In this document: in pieces, positions 19,657 through 29,287 of the stretch
Position numbering within the stretch: the first letter of the stretch is position 1
Layout of the letters: every line of letters starts with the position of its first letter
Source: Comamonadaceae bacterium
GTDB lineage: Bacteria > Pseudomonadota > Gammaproteobacteria > Burkholderiales > Burkholderiaceae_C
Assembly: GCA_009996515.1 (NCBI GenBank)
Contig: JAACZV010000019.1
Span: 46,876-110,875, forward strand
Reading direction: 5' to 3'
Length of the DNA stretch: 64,000 bases
The notes under the pieces: generated by a model
Told to the model about the DNA's origin: nothing
Database searches by the model: none
The model's input: the letters and a program-made list of their open reading frames with translations, nothing else
Position numbers and translations under genes: made by a program

Positions 19657-20274
19657 TTATTGGATGAGGTCGGGCTGGCGCAGCTGCACTGCGCCGAGAC
19701 CGCCGAAGAACAAATCACTGACCAGCGCGGCGAGCGCCTCGTGCGACAGATCGCCGCCGGGACGCAGCCACGTGTGGGTCCAGTTGATCATGCCAAAAAG
19801 CAGCATGGTCAAGGGCTTGTGCAGCCCCACTTCGCGCAACTCCGGGCGCACGCGGCACAGGGCGGCGGCGAACCCGGCAACGACGCGGCGCTCCACGTCC
19901 AGCAGCCGTTCGCGTTCGGCGTCGGCCAGGAAGCGGATCTCGCTGGTCAGCACGCGGTGCTGGTCCTGGGCATCGGCATAGGCGCGGGTGAAGCGTTCGA
20001 TGAGCGCGCGCAGCTGCGCCTCGGGCGGGAGCTGGCGCGCCTTGACCTCCTCCACCAGCGCCAGCAGCGCGTGCACATGGCTGTCGCAGATCTGCGCCAG
20101 CAGCTCCTGCTTGTCCTGGAAGTAGTGGTACAGCGTCGGCTTGGCGACGCCACAGGCCTCGGCGACCTGGTTCATGGAGGTGGCGCTGAAGCCCTGCTCG
20201 GCGAACAGGCGGGCGGCGGCCGCGAGGATGTCCTCGCGCTGGGCTTCAAATCCGGGGGCGCGTTTGCGTGCCAT
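19657..20274 (-). CDS. paaR: TetR-family regulator, PaaR-like
   Basis: A 205-residue repressor with the N-terminal helix-turn-helix of the TetR family (REDILAAAARLFAEQGFSATSMNQVAEACG, of which VAKPTLYHYFQDK is the recognition end). The C-terminal half is the ligand pocket. In betaproteobacteria paa genes are commonly controlled by a TetR-type PaaR that responds to phenylacetyl-CoA. Position inside the cluster and a perfect palindrome upstream of paaG support that role. The ATG at 20274 is chosen over an extension to 20307. Confidence 0.85.
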   Translation of the reverse strand: MARKRAPGFEAQREDILAAAARLFAEQGFSATSMNQVAEACGVAKPTLYHYFQDKQELLAQICDSHVHALLALVEEVKARQLPPEAQLRALIERFTRAYADAQDQHRVLTSEIRFLADAERERLLDVERRVVAGFAAALCRVRPELREVGLHKPLTMLLFGMINWTHTWLRPGGDLSHEALAALVSDLFFGGLGAVQLRQPDLIQ

Positions 20275-20362
20275 GGGAAAGTCGGTTAGTGCGGACGAGA
20301 TCCGCAAAGCCCCGAATTCTCGTCGCGCCGCGCCACCGGGTGCCCGAACCGCGCCATCGCCG

Positions 20363-21424
20363 TCAGCGCTCGTCGAAGCTGATGACGACCCGCTCGGTCA
20401 GCGGATGCGCCTGGCAGCTCAGGATGAAGCCGGCCGCGACCTCGTCCTTGTCCAGCGCGAAGTTCTTGTCCATGCGCACCTGGCCCTCGACGAGCTTGCA
20501 GCGGCAGGTGGAGCAGACGCCACTCTTGCAGGAGAACGGCACGTCCATGCCTTCGCGCGCGGCCGCGTCCAGCAGGCTGGGGTCGCCGGCATGGAACTCG
20601 ATCTCGCGCGACAGGCCGTCGCGGATGACCGTCACGCGGGCCTGCGGCGCATCGCCGGGCTTGACCTCGTGCGGCACGGGCTTGCCGCTCAGCGTCTCGG
20701 GCGTGCCGAAGCGCTCGATGTGGATGCGCTCTGTCGGCACGCCCGCGCCCAGCAGCGCGGCCTCGGCCTGGTCGTTCATCTCGAAGGGCCCGCAGATGAA
20801 GACCTGGTCGATGCTGGCCGCCGGCACCGGGCCGGCCAGGAAGGCGCTGAGCTTGCCGGCGTCCAGGCGGCCGCCGTACAGCGGCGCGTCCACCGCCTCG
20901 CGGCTGAAGATCAGGTGCAGCGACAGCCGCGTCATGAAACGGTTCTTGAGGTCTTCGAGCTCCTCCTTGAACATCGTCGACGCGGTGCGGCGGTTGGCGT
21001 AGATCAGCGTCGCGCGCGCCGTCGGCTCGCGCTCCAGCAGGGCCGTCAGCAGCGCCAGGATGGGCGTGATGCCCGAGCCGCCGGCGATGAACAGCACATG
21101 GCGCCCCCCGGCCTGGGCGGCCGGCATGACGAAGCGCCCCTGCGGCGGGTAGGACTCGAGGACGTCGCCGGCCTTGAGCTGCTCATGCACCCAGGTCGAG
21201 AACGCGCCGCCGTCCACGCGGCGTATGCCGACCTTGAGGTCGCGGTCGGAGCAGATGGAGTAGCTGCGGCGCAGCTCCTGGCCGCCCACGCTGGCACGCA
21301 GCGTCAGGTACTGGCCGGGCTCGAATGCGAAGCCTTGGGCCGGCGCCTCGAAGCCGACCACCATCGCGTCGTCGGTGTCGCGCTCGACCGAGGTCACGCG
21401 CAGCGGATGAAAGTGCAGGGCCAT
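20363..21424 (-). CDS. paaE: Phenylacetyl-CoA epoxidase reductase subunit
   Basis: A 353-residue reductase that passes electrons from NADPH to the di-iron epoxidase. It has an N-terminal FAD/NAD(P)H domain of the ferredoxin reductase type (RSYSICSD for FAD, IAGGSGITPILALL for nucleotide) and a C-terminal plant-type [2Fe-2S] domain with CKSGVCSTCRCKL. The ATG at 21424 is three bases from the paaD stop. It is the fifth gene of the epoxidase set. Confidence 0.95.
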   Translation of the reverse strand: MALHFHPLRVTSVERDTDDAMVVGFEAPAQGFAFEPGQYLTLRASVGGQELRRSYSICSDRDLKVGIRRVDGGAFSTWVHEQLKAGDVLESYPPQGRFVMPAAQAGGRHVLFIAGGSGITPILALLTALLEREPTARATLIYANRRTASTMFKEELEDLKNRFMTRLSLHLIFSREAVDAPLYGGRLDAGKLSAFLAGPVPAASIDQVFICGPFEMNDQAEAALLGAGVPTERIHIERFGTPETLSGKPVPHEVKPGDAPQARVTVIRDGLSREIEFHAGDPSLLDAAAREGMDVPFSCKSGVCSTCRCKLVEGQVRMDKNFALDKDEVAAGFILSCQAHPLTERVVISFDER

Positions 21425-21425
21425 G

Positions 21426-21905
21426 TCAGAAGGGCTTGAAGTACTCGAAGGGTTCGCCGCAAGCGATGCAGCGCCAGGTGGACTTGCAGGGCGTGGAGCC
21501 GAAGCGGGACAGCTGCTCGGTCTGGGCCCCCTCGCAGCGCGGGCAGCGCAGCTTGGGCACCAGGCGTATGGCCTGCTCGCTGCCATCGCCGACCTGGCAT
21601 TGCGGCGGCACGATGCCGTAGCGCTGCAGCTTCTCGCGGCCTTGCGCGCTGATCCAGTCGGTGGTCCAGGCGGGCGAGCGCTGCAGCGTGACGGTCACGG
21701 CGCCGAACTCGCTGAGCGCCGCGCGCACGTCGTCGGCGATCAGCTCGGTGGCCGGGCAGCCGCTGTAGGTGGGCGTCAGCACCACCTCCAGGCCCGCGTC
21801 GGTCTCGCGCAGGTCGCGCACGATGCCCAGGTCCACCAGCGTCACCGCGGGGATCTCGGGATCGGGCACCTGCGCCAGGCGCTCGCGGGCAGCGTCCAGG
21901 TTCAC
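21426..21905 (-). CDS. paaD: Phenylacetyl-CoA epoxidase maturation protein PaaD
   Basis: About 159 residues from a GTG at 21905 that overlaps the paaC stop as GTGA. The N-terminal DUF59/MIP18-like domain (VPDPEIPAVTLVDLGIV, TPTYSGCPATELI) is followed by a C-terminal zinc-ribbon-like part with CPRC and CIAC. The family is thought to help assemble the iron centres of the epoxidase. Longer in-frame starts run into paaC and are rejected. Confidence 0.93.
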   Translation of the reverse strand: MNLDAARERLAQVPDPEIPAVTLVDLGIVRDLRETDAGLEVVLTPTYSGCPATELIADDVRAALSEFGAVTVTLQRSPAWTTDWISAQGREKLQRYGIVPPQCQVGDGSEQAIRLVPKLRCPRCEGAQTEQLSRFGSTPCKSTWRCIACGEPFEYFKPF

Positions 21906-22666
21906 CACACGCCTCCGGGGTAGGCGCGCTGCAGGTGCTGCATCGTCGCCAGCAGATGGCCCATGTGCTCGCTGTGCACGCCGTCGATGCCGCGCGGCTG
22001 CATCGCGCTGTCGCGCGGCGGCGTCAGCGTCGCCTCCTGCAGCAGCGCGGCCCAGCGGGCACGCCACTCGGGCTCGACGTCGCGCCACGCGGGCCCGACG
22101 CCGTCCACGCCGTCGGCCACGAACAGCTCGTTGAAGTAAGGCGTCAGCACGGCCAGCGCGGCCTGCATGCGGGCCTGCGACTCCGCCGTGCCGTCGCCCA
22201 GGCGCACGACCCAGTCGGCGCTGTGCTGGCGGTGGTAGCGCACTTCCTTGAGCGACTTGGCGGCGATGCCGGCCAGCTCGGTGTCGGCGCTGGACAGCAG
22301 GCGCTCGTACAGCAGCTCCAGCCAGATCGCGATGGCGGCGTTGCGCAGCGTGGTCAGCGCGAAGTCGCGCCCGCCGCTGCCATCGCTGGGGCTGGCGGCG
22401 GCATTGGGCAGCTCCACCAGCACCAGGTTGCGATAGTCACGCTCCTCACGCAGGAAGGCGAGCTGGTCCTCGTCGCGGCCGGCGCCCTCGAGCTGGCCCG
22501 CGTGGGTCAGCAGCGCCCGGGCCTGGCCCAGCAGGTCCAGCGCCATGTTGGACAGGGCCAGGTCTTCCTCCAGCACCGGCGCGTGGCCACACCACTCGCC
22601 CAGGCGCTGGGCGTGGATGAGGCAGGTATCCGCGAGGCGCAGGACGTAGTTGAGCTTGGCGTCCAT
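21902..22666 (-). CDS. paaC: Phenylacetyl-CoA epoxidase structural subunit PaaC
   Basis: A 254-residue ferritin-like subunit of the epoxidase. It pairs with PaaA but carries no working di-iron site in the known complex. Family segments LEEDLALSNMALDLLGQAR, FLREERDYRNLVLVELP and KSLKEVRYHRQHSADWVVRLGDGT are present. The ATG at 22666 shares one base with the paaB stop (TGATG), and a GTG one codon earlier is less likely. Confidence 0.95.
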   Translation of the reverse strand: MDAKLNYVLRLADTCLIHAQRLGEWCGHAPVLEEDLALSNMALDLLGQARALLTHAGQLEGAGRDEDQLAFLREERDYRNLVLVELPNAAASPSDGSGGRDFALTTLRNAAIAIWLELLYERLLSSADTELAGIAAKSLKEVRYHRQHSADWVVRLGDGTAESQARMQAALAVLTPYFNELFVADGVDGVGPAWRDVEPEWRARWAALLQEATLTPPRDSAMQPRGIDGVHSEHMGHLLATMQHLQRAYPGGVW

Positions 22667-22959
22667 CACATGTGGTTGAGCTCTTCGGGGAGCTCATAGA
22701 AGGTGGGGTGGCGGTAGACCTTGTCGTCGGCCGGCTCGAACAGGCTGCCCTTCTCGACCGGGTCGCTGGCGATGATCTGCTCGGAGCGCACGACCCAGAT
22801 GCTGGTGCCTTCCTGGCGGCGCGTGTAGACGTCGCGCGCCATCTGGATGGCCATGGGCGCGTCGGCCGCATGCAGGCTGCCGCAATGCTTGTGGTCCAGG
22901 CCCGCCTTGCTGCGGACGAACACTTCCCACAGCGGCCATTCGTTCTTCGGATTGCTCAT
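22666..22959 (-). CDS. paaB: Phenylacetyl-CoA epoxidase subunit PaaB
   Basis: A 97-residue protein of normal length for PaaB, which links PaaA-PaaC units in the epoxidase complex. The start WPLWEVFVRSKAGLDHKHCG and the ending YRHPTFYELPEEL are family hallmarks. It lies between paaA and paaC with an overlap of one base into paaC. Confidence 0.95.
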   Translation of the reverse strand: MSNPKNEWPLWEVFVRSKAGLDHKHCGSLHAADAPMAIQMARDVYTRRQEGTSIWVVRSEQIIASDPVEKGSLFEPADDKVYRHPTFYELPEELNHM

Positions 22960-22970
22960 CTCTCGTTTCC

Positions 22971-23987
22971 TCAGGCTGCTTCGGCCTTGGTGGCCTGCTT
23001 CTTCGCGTGGGCCAGCGCGGCGTCGCGCACCCAGGCGCCGTCGTCCCAGGCCTTGTTGCGGGCGGCCAGGCGCTCGCGGTTGCAGGGGCCTTCGCCGCCC
23101 ACCACGCGCCAGAACTCGGCCCAGTCGATGGCGCCGAAGTCATAGCTGCCGCGCTCGGCGTTCCACTTCAGATCGGGGTCGGGCACGGTCACGCCCAGGA
23201 TCTCGGCCTGCGGGATGGTGGCGTCGACGAACTTCTGGCGCAGCTGGTCGTTGGTGACGCGCTTGATGCCCCAGCGGATGCTCTGCTCGGAGTTGGGCGA
23301 GTCCTTGTCGGCCGGGCCGAACATCATCAGCGACGGCCACCACCAGCGGTTCACGGCGTCCTGCACCATGGCCTTCTGCTGCTCGGTGCCATGCGTCATC
23401 ATCGTCAGCAGACTCTCGTAGCCCTGGCGCTGGTGGAAGCTCTCCTCGCGGCAGACGCGGATCATGGCCCGCGCATAGGGCGCATAGGAGCAGCGGCACA
23501 GCGGCACCTGGTTCATGATGGCCGCGCCGTCCACCAGCCAGCCGATGACGCCGATGTCGGCCCAGGTCAGCGTGGGGTAGTTGAAGATGGAGCTGTACTT
23601 GGCCTTGCCGCTCAGCAGCGCCGCCGTCATCTCGTCGCGGCTGGTGCCCAGCGTCTCGGCGGCGGCGTAGAGGTAGAGGCCGTGGCCGCCCTCGTCCTGC
23701 ACCTTGGCCAGCAGAATCGCCTTGCGCTTGAGCGTGGGCGCGCGCGTGATCCAGTTGCCCTCGGGCAGCATGCCGACGATCTCGCTGTGCGCATGCTGGC
23801 TGATCTGGCGGATCAGCGTCTTGCGGTAGTGATCGGGCATCCAGTCCTTGGCCTCGATGAAGTCGCCGGCGTCGATGCGGGCCTCGAAGGCCTCCTCGCG
23901 GGCGAGTTCCTCGGCGCTCTTGACGACCTTGGGCTTGCCGCCTTCGCGGGCCTCCTTGGCCATCAGGTCCATCGCTTGCGTGTACAT
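22971..23987 (-). CDS. paaA: Phenylacetyl-CoA epoxidase catalytic subunit PaaA
   Basis: A 338-residue di-iron monooxygenase subunit that epoxidises the ring of phenylacetyl-CoA with O2. Ligand segments are visible: Glu-x-x-His in [13 protein letters not shown] and a second pair in [12 protein letters not shown]. The start at 23987 has an AAGGAG site eight bases upstream; the longer frame lies in the preceding gene. It is 10 bases from the paaK stop. Confidence 0.95.
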   Translation of the reverse strand: MYTQAMDLMAKEAREGGKPKVVKSAEELAREEAFEARIDAGDFIEAKDWMPDHYRKTLIRQISQHAHSEIVGMLPEGNWITRAPTLKRKAILLAKVQDEGGHGLYLYAAAETLGTSRDEMTAALLSGKAKYSSIFNYPTLTWADIGVIGWLVDGAAIMNQVPLCRCSYAPYARAMIRVCREESFHQRQGYESLLTMMTHGTEQQKAMVQDAVNRWWWPSLMMFGPADKDSPNSEQSIRWGIKRVTNDQLRQKFVDATIPQAEILGVTVPDPDLKWNAERGSYDFGAIDWAEFWRVVGGEGPCNRERLAARNKAWDDGAWVRDAALAHAKKQATKAEAA

Positions 23988-23997
23988 GCTTCGCTCC

Positions 23998-25305
23998 TTA
24001 TTTCTGGCGCAGGTCCAGGACCCGTCGCGCCTTGCCGACCTGGGTGCGCTCGATGGAGTCCGGCGCACCGATCTCGACCCGCGTCGACACGCCGATCAGC
24101 GTCTTGATGCGGTGTTGCAGATGCTTGGCGATGCCCGCCGCGGCCGAGGACTCGACGTCGTGCTTGACCTCGCAGCGCACCACCACCTCGTCCAGATTGC
24201 CGCTGCGGCTGACGACCAGCTGGTACTGGCCCGACAGCTGGGCCTCCTGCAGCACCAGTTCCTCGATCTGCGTCGGGAACAGGTTGACGCCGCGGATGAT
24301 CAGCATGTCGTCGCTGCGGCCGACGATCTTGCCCATGCGGCGCATGCTGCGCGAGGTGGGCGGCAGCAGGCGGGTCAGGTCGCGCGTGCGGTAGCGGATG
24401 ACGGGCATCGCCTCCTTGGACAACGACGTGAAGACGAGCTCGCCCTCGCTGCCGTCGGGCAGCACCTCGCCGGTGTCGGGGTCGATGATCTCGGGGTAGA
24501 AATGGTCTTCCCAGATGGTGGGGCCGTCCTTGCTCTCCACGCATTCGCTGGCCACGCCCGGGCCCATCACCTCGGACAGGCCGTAGATGTCCACCGCGTC
24601 GATGCCGGCGGCGGCCTCGATGCCCTTGCGCATCGCCTCGGTCCAGGGCTCGGCGCCGAAGATGCCCACCTTCAGCGAGGACTCGCGCGCGTCCAGCCCC
24701 TGGCGGGCGAATTCCTCGATCAGCACCTGCATATAGCTGGGCGTGACCATGATGATGTCGGGCTTGAAGTCGGTGATCAGCTGCACCTGCTTCTCGGTCT
24801 GGCCGCCGCTCATCGGGATGACCGTGCAGCCCAGCCGCTCGGCGCCGTAATGCGCGCCCAGGCCGCCGGTGAACAGGCCGTAGCCATAGGCCACGTGCAC
24901 CAGGTCGCCAGCGCGGCCGCCGGCGGCGCGGATGGAGCGCGCCACCAGGTTGGCCCAGTTGTCGATGTCCTTCAGCGTGTAGCCCACCACCGTGGGCTTG
25001 CCCGTCGTGCCCGACGACGCATGGATGCGCGCCAGTTTCTCGCGCGGCATCGCGAACATGCCGAAGGGGTAGTTCGCGCGCAGGTCGTGCTTGGTCGTGA
25101 ACGGGAACTTGGACAGGTCGGAGAGCTGCTTCAGGTCCGACGGGTGCACGCCCTTCGCGTCGAACGCGGCCTTGTAGTGCGGCACGTTGTCGTAGGCGTG
25201 CTGCAGGCTCCAGCGCAGGCGCTCCAACTGCAGCGCCTGCAGCTCGTCGCGGCTGGCGGTTTCGATGGGCTCCAGGTCGCCCGGGCGGGGAACTTTGACG
25301 GTCAT
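23998..25305 (-). CDS. paaK: Phenylacetate-CoA ligase
   Basis: A 435-residue AMP-forming ligase that activates phenylacetate to phenylacetyl-CoA, the entry step of the pathway. It has the adenylation signature [16 protein letters not shown] and the acceptor segment [11 protein letters not shown]. Its ATG overlaps the paaI stop (ATGA). The length agrees with PaaK. Confidence 0.96.
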   Translation of the reverse strand: MTVKVPRPGDLEPIETASRDELQALQLERLRWSLQHAYDNVPHYKAAFDAKGVHPSDLKQLSDLSKFPFTTKHDLRANYPFGMFAMPREKLARIHASSGTTGKPTVVGYTLKDIDNWANLVARSIRAAGGRAGDLVHVAYGYGLFTGGLGAHYGAERLGCTVIPMSGGQTEKQVQLITDFKPDIIMVTPSYMQVLIEEFARQGLDARESSLKVGIFGAEPWTEAMRKGIEAAAGIDAVDIYGLSEVMGPGVASECVESKDGPTIWEDHFYPEIIDPDTGEVLPDGSEGELVFTSLSKEAMPVIRYRTRDLTRLLPPTSRSMRRMGKIVGRSDDMLIIRGVNLFPTQIEELVLQEAQLSGQYQLVVSRSGNLDEVVVRCEVKHDVESSAAAGIAKHLQHRIKTLIGVSTRVEIGAPDSIERTQVGKARRVLDLRQK

Positions 25306-25730
25306 GCTTCAAACACCTTTCTTTCGCCCAGGCGGTAGGACCGGCCCCGGAACATCGCAATCAGTTCGCCGTGCTGGTTGCGCACGGTGATGTCATAGAG
25401 CCCGGTGCGGCCGGCCAGCGAGGTCTCCTCGGCGGTCGCGGTCAGCACGTCGCCCAGCTTCGCGGACTTCAGGATGTCGATGCCGAAACCCGACGCTACC
25501 GTCAGCGCGTTGCGGCTGTTGCAGGCGAAGGCAAAAGCCGAGTCCGCCAGCGTGGCGATCAGGCCGCCGTGGCAGATCGCGAAGCCGTTCAGCATGTCGG
25601 GCCGCACGGTCATGGTCAGCACCGCACGGCCGGGCGCGATCTCGGCGATCTGCAGGCCCAGCATGCGGCTGGCGGCGTCGTCCGCGAACATCACGTCGCG
25701 GACCTTGTCGGCAATGGCTTGGTCGTTCAT
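25302..25730 (-). CDS. paaI: PaaI hotdog-fold thioesterase
   Basis: A 142-residue hydroxyphenylacetyl-CoA thioesterase of the hotdog fold that clears dead-end CoA esters in the pathway. The motif FAICHGGLIATLADSAFAFACN is characteristic. It overlaps paaK (ATGA) and paaG (one base, TGATG), so translation is coupled. Confidence 0.94.
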   Translation of the reverse strand: MNDQAIADKVRDVMFADDAASRMLGLQIAEIAPGRAVLTMTVRPDMLNGFAICHGGLIATLADSAFAFACNSRNALTVASGFGIDILKSAKLGDVLTATAEETSLAGRTGLYDITVRNQHGELIAMFRGRSYRLGERKVFEA

Positions 25731-26533
25731 CAGCGGTCTTTGAACTCGGGCTTGCGTTTGTCGAGGAAGGCCGCGGCGCCTTCCAGATAGTCATGGGCAA
25801 AGCCCAGCTGGCTCTGCACGGCCGCCTCGCGCTTCAGCGCAGGCTCGAAGTCCAGCTTCATCGCCTCGTCGATGGCGATGCGCGTCTGGACCAACGCCCG
25901 CGTGGGCATGCCGGCCAGCTTCTGCGCCAGCGCCAGCGCCGCGTCCTGCAGCTCGGCATCGGGCAGCACGCGGGAAATCAGGCCCAGCGCGGCGGCCTCC
26001 GCGGCCTTGAGCTTGTCGCCCAGCAGCGCCATCTCCAGCGCCTTGGCCCGGCCCACCAGCCGCGGCAGCAGCCAGGTGCCGCCGCAATCCGGGATCAGGC
26101 CTATCTTGGAGAAGGCCTGGATGAAGCTGGCGCTCTCGCCGGCCAGCACCAGGTCGCAGCCCAGCGCCAGGCTGGCACCCGCGCCGGCCGCCACGCCGTT
26201 GACGGCAGCCACCACCGGCACCGGCATGCTGCGCAGGCGCAGCGCCAGCGGGATGTAGAAATGCTCCAGCAGATGGCCGATGTCCTTGGGCGCGGCGCCC
26301 GGGTCACGGCTGGGAGCCACGTGGGGATCGGACAGGTCCTGGCCGGCGCTGAAGGCCCGGCCCGCGCCGGTGATCAGCACGCAGCGGGTGGCGCCATCCT
26401 CGGCCGCCGCTTCCAGCGCCTGACGCAGCTGGCCCAGCAGGCCGGTCGTGAACGCGTTCAGGGCCTCGGGGCGGTTCAGGCGCAGCAGGCGCACGGCGCC
26501 ATGCTGTTCAATCTGGATCTCGTGTTCGGACAT
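25730..26533 (-). CDS. paaG: 1,2-epoxyphenylacetyl-CoA isomerase
   Basis: A 267-residue crotonase-fold enzyme that turns ring-epoxide into oxepin-CoA. The oxyanion-hole segments [14 protein letters not shown] and [21 protein letters not shown] and the active-site [14 protein letters not shown] are present; Asp in IPDCGGT corresponds to the catalytic acid of PaaG. It is the first gene of the operon, preceded by a palindromic operator and an FNR-like box. Confidence 0.94.
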   Translation of the reverse strand: MSEHEIQIEQHGAVRLLRLNRPEALNAFTTGLLGQLRQALEAAAEDGATRCVLITGAGRAFSAGQDLSDPHVAPSRDPGAAPKDIGHLLEHFYIPLALRLRSMPVPVVAAVNGVAAGAGASLALGCDLVLAGESASFIQAFSKIGLIPDCGGTWLLPRLVGRAKALEMALLGDKLKAAEAAALGLISRVLPDAELQDAALALAQKLAGMPTRALVQTRIAIDEAMKLDFEPALKREAAVQSQLGFAHDYLEGAAAFLDKRKPEFKDR

Positions 26534-26544
26534 GGAATTTCTCT

Positions 26545-26558
26545 ACCGACCGGTCGGT
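26545..26558. promoter_or_regulatory. Perfect 14-bp palindrome, probable PaaR operator
   Basis: ACCGACCGGTCGGT is a perfect palindrome starting 12 bases upstream of the paaG start codon. It fits the size and symmetry of TetR-family operators, and the only TetR gene nearby is the paaR-like gene in the same cluster. Binding here would block initiation of the whole operon until phenylacetyl-CoA appears; this is inference. Confidence 0.7.
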
Positions 26559-26575
26559 TAATCGTAAAAGCCACC

Positions 26576-26589
26576 TTGACCTGGATCAA
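26576..26589. promoter_or_regulatory. FNR/CRP-family box upstream of paaG
   Basis: TTGACCTGGATCAA differs from the symmetric FNR/ANR consensus TTGAT-N4-ATCAA at one base. It is centred about 50 bases upstream of the paaG start and just upstream of the palindromic operator. An oxygen-responsive regulator could act here; a CRP-like regulator is an alternative. Confidence 0.45.
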
Positions 26590-26607
26590 GTGCAGCAAGG
26601 GAAAACC

Positions 26608-27549
26608 CTAGTTCTTGACGACTCTGACGTCCTCGGCCAACGCCGCCACCAGCTCCGGCCGGGGCGGCGCGAAGCCGGGTGCCGTGCAGGCCGCGGCCCC
26701 GGCCGCCAGCGCCCAGCGCAGATGCTCCTCGGCGGGCGCGCCGGCATCGCGCATCAGGCTGTCCAGCAGCCCGGCCAGGGCCGCGTCGCCGGCGCCCACC
26801 GTGTCGACGACCTCCACCCGCGGCGGCGCGCCGCTGCATTCCTCCACCCCGTGGTACAGCGTCGCCCCGGCCTCGCCGCGCGTCAGCAGCAGCCAGGCGC
26901 CCGGGTTCCAGGCCGAGATCTGGGCCAGGCCCGAGCGGTGGTCCGGCACGCGGAACAGACCGCGCAAGTCCTCGTCGGACACCTTGATGACATCGGCCAG
27001 CCGGCACATGCGCTCCAGCGTGTCGTCGTAGCGCGAGTCCATGGGCGGGGCGCGGAAGTTGGGGTCGTAGCTGATCAGCCGCCCCTCGTCCTTCAGCGCC
27101 TGGGCCAGCGCCAGCAGCCGGCCTGCCAGCGGCTCGCGCGCCAGGCTCAGGCTGCCGAAATGCGCCCAGCGCAGCGAGCGCGCCCAGCCTGCGGGCAGCC
27201 CCTCGGGGCGGAAATGCAGGTCGGCGCTGTCCTGGCCGATGAAGAAGTAGCGCGGCGGATGCTGCTCGTACACGATGGCCAGCAGCGGCGGCCGCGACAG
27301 CTGCTGGATGAAGCGCATGTCCAGGTCCGCGTCCTGGCTGTGCTGCCAGATCTCGGCGCCGAAGACGTCCTGGCTGATCGCGCCGCCGAAGGCGCTCAGC
27401 CGGCCCAGCGTGGACATCGCGACGGCCACGTTCCACGGCGAGCCGCCGCAGGCGCTGCGCCAGCGCTCCGGCGCCACGCGGATCAGATCGACCAGCGCCT
27501 CGCCGAAAGCAACGAAATGCGGCAGGTCGGGATGCAGGATGGCGCTCAT
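26608..27549 (-). CDS. PfkB-family carbohydrate kinase, fructokinase-like
   Basis: A 313-residue sugar kinase of the ribokinase/PfkB family. The N-terminal FGEALVDLI start and the substrate-side [16 protein letters not shown], together with the ATP/catalytic signature [14 protein letters not shown] (Asp as base) near residue 250, are intact. Sequence style is that of bacterial fructokinases, but the substrate cannot be fixed here. No sugar transporter or regulator is adjacent. It lies upstream of paaG on the same strand and is divergent from moaA. Confidence 0.88.
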   Translation of the reverse strand: MSAILHPDLPHFVAFGEALVDLIRVAPERWRSACGGSPWNVAVAMSTLGRLSAFGGAISQDVFGAEIWQHSQDADLDMRFIQQLSRPPLLAIVYEQHPPRYFFIGQDSADLHFRPEGLPAGWARSLRWAHFGSLSLAREPLAGRLLALAQALKDEGRLISYDPNFRAPPMDSRYDDTLERMCRLADVIKVSDEDLRGLFRVPDHRSGLAQISAWNPGAWLLLTRGEAGATLYHGVEECSGAPPRVEVVDTVGAGDAALAGLLDSLMRDAGAPAEEHLRWALAAGAAACTAPGFAPPRPELVAALAEDVRVVKN

Positions 27550-27612
27550 CGCCTGCGATTCAAGCGCGCCCGCCGGCCCGCCGCAAGTCCCGGCCTTTCG
27601 GGCGCTGACACA

Positions 27613-28725
27613 ATGGGCCTCATGCCGGCACGCATCATTCCCCTGCACGACGACCGCTCCCTGGCGGTCGCGATGTCGCCTGCCGCCGGCCCACCGTCGC
27701 TGCCGCTGGCCGACACCCTGGCCCGGCCGCTGCGCGACCTGCGCATCTCGGTGACGGATCGCTGCAATTTCCGCTGCGGCTACTGCATGCCCAAGCAGGT
27801 GTTCGACAAGCACCACGAGTTCCTGCCCCATGCCGACCTGCTCAGCTTCGAGGAGATCACCCGGCTGGCCGGCGTCTTCACCGGCCTGGGCGTGGAGAAG
27901 CTGCGCATCACCGGCGGCGAGCCCACGCTGCGCCGCGGGCTGGAGACGCTGATCGCGATGCTGGCCCGGCTGCGCACGCCCGACGGCCGCGTGCCCGACC
28001 TGACGCTGACGACCAACGGCTCCACGCTGGTCAAGAAGGCCGCCGGCCTGCGCGCCGCCGGCCTCAAGCGCCTGACGGTCAGCCTGGACGGGCTGGACGA
28101 CGCCGTGTTCCAGCGCATGAACGATGTCGGCTTTCCGGTCGCCACCGTGCTGGACGGCATCGCCGCCGCGCAGGCCGCGGGCCTGGGCCCCATCAAGGTC
28201 AACATGGTGGTGCAGCGCGGCGTCAACGACGACCAGATCCTGCCCATGGCCCGCCATTTCCGGCACAGCGGCGTGGTGCTGCGCTTCATCGAGTACATGG
28301 ACGTGGGCACCACCAATGGCTGGCGCATGGACCAGGTGCTGCCCAGCGCCGAGGTGCTGCGCCGCATCGCGGCCGAATGGCCGCTGCAGCCGCTGTCGCA
28401 CAGCGCGCCGGGCGAGACGGCCCAGCGCTGGGCCTATGCGGACGGCGGCGGCGAGATTGGCCTGATCTCCTCGGTGACCCAGGCCTTCTGCGGCGACTGC
28501 AACCGCGCGCGGCTGTCGACCGAGGGGCGGCTCTACACCTGCCTGTTCGCGCACCGCGGGCATGACCTGCGCGCGCTGCTGCGCGGCGAACCCGTCGACG
28601 ACGCGCAGCTGGCCCGCGCCATCGCCGGCGTCTGGACCGGCCGCAGCGACCGCTACTCGCAGCTGCGCGGTACCGCACAGGCAGCGGCCGAGCCTCGCGT
28701 CGAGATGCACTACATCGGTGGCTGA
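27613..28725 (+). CDS. moaA: GTP 3',8-cyclase
   Basis: A 370-residue radical-SAM enzyme that begins molybdopterin synthesis from GTP. The N-terminal [4Fe-4S] motif CNFRCGYC, the [14 protein letters not shown]-binding segment, the C-terminal second cluster [18 protein letters not shown] and the terminal Gly-Gly are all present. The start could also be ATG 27622 or ATG 27673; the family core begins at [21 protein letters not shown] frame that continues upstream is only the shadow of the kinase gene. It feeds the bis-MGD needed by the formate dehydrogenase at 55.9 kb. Confidence 0.95.
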   Translation: MGLMPARIIPLHDDRSLAVAMSPAAGPPSLPLADTLARPLRDLRISVTDRCNFRCGYCMPKQVFDKHHEFLPHADLLSFEEITRLAGVFTGLGVEKLRITGGEPTLRRGLETLIAMLARLRTPDGRVPDLTLTTNGSTLVKKAAGLRAAGLKRLTVSLDGLDDAVFQRMNDVGFPVATVLDGIAAAQAAGLGPIKVNMVVQRGVNDDQILPMARHFRHSGVVLRFIEYMDVGTTNGWRMDQVLPSAEVLRRIAAEWPLQPLSHSAPGETAQRWAYADGGGEIGLISSVTQAFCGDCNRARLSTEGRLYTCLFAHRGHDLRALLRGEPVDDAQLARAIAGVWTGRSDRYSQLRGTAQAAAEPRVEMHYIGG

Positions 28726-29287
28726 ACTTCACGCCCTCGTGCTCGCCGGCGGCCGCGGCAGCCGCATGGGCGGCGTGGACAAGGGTCTGCAACTGCTGGA
28801 CGGCCGGCCGCTGGCGCTGCACGTCATCGAACGCCTGGCGCCGCAGGCCAGCCGCGTGCTCGTCAGCGCCAACCGCCATCTGGACGCCTATGCCGCGCTG
28901 GGCCATGCCGTGCTGACCGACCCGCCCGGCCTGGAGTTCGCCGGCCCGCTGGCCGGCATGCTGGCCGGCCTGCGCGCCATTCCCGACGACGCCTGGCTGC
29001 TGACCGCACCCTGCGACTGCCCGCGCCTGCCGCCGGACCTGGCGCAGCGCCTGCTCGCCGCGGGCGAGGCCCACGGCCTGGCCTTTGCCCGCGCGGCCCG
29101 CGAGCACCCCACCCACGCACTGCTGCATGCCCGGCTGCGCGAGCCGCTGGCCTCCCATCTGCAAGGCGGAGGCCGCGCGGTGCTGCGCTGGATGCAGTCG
29201 CTGCCCCATGGCGTGGCACGTTTCGATGCCCCCGGCGACGAGGCCGCCTTCGCCAACCTCAACCACGCGGCGGACCTGCATGGCTGA
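28718..29287 (+). CDS. mobA: Molybdenum cofactor guanylyltransferase
   Basis: A 189-residue enzyme that attaches GMP to molybdopterin to form the bis-MGD cofactor. The nucleotide-binding signature [16 protein letters not shown] at the N-terminus is diagnostic. It starts with GTG and overlaps the last eight bases of moaA, a strong sign of coupled translation. Upstream in-frame starts overlap moaA more and have no family similarity. Confidence 0.93.
   Translation: MAELHALVLAGGRGSRMGGVDKGLQLLDGRPLALHVIERLAPQASRVLVSANRHLDAYAALGHAVLTDPPGLEFAGPLAGMLAGLRAIPDDAWLLTAPCDCPRLPPDLAQRLLAAGEAHGLAFARAAREHPTHALLHARLREPLASHLQGGGRAVLRWMQSLPHGVARFDAPGDEAAFANLNHAADLHG

Noticed and set aside
20275..20362. Second PaaR-type site upstream of the paaR-like gene
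   Set aside because: Only a half-site resembling GTCGGTTA is seen; no palindrome is present.
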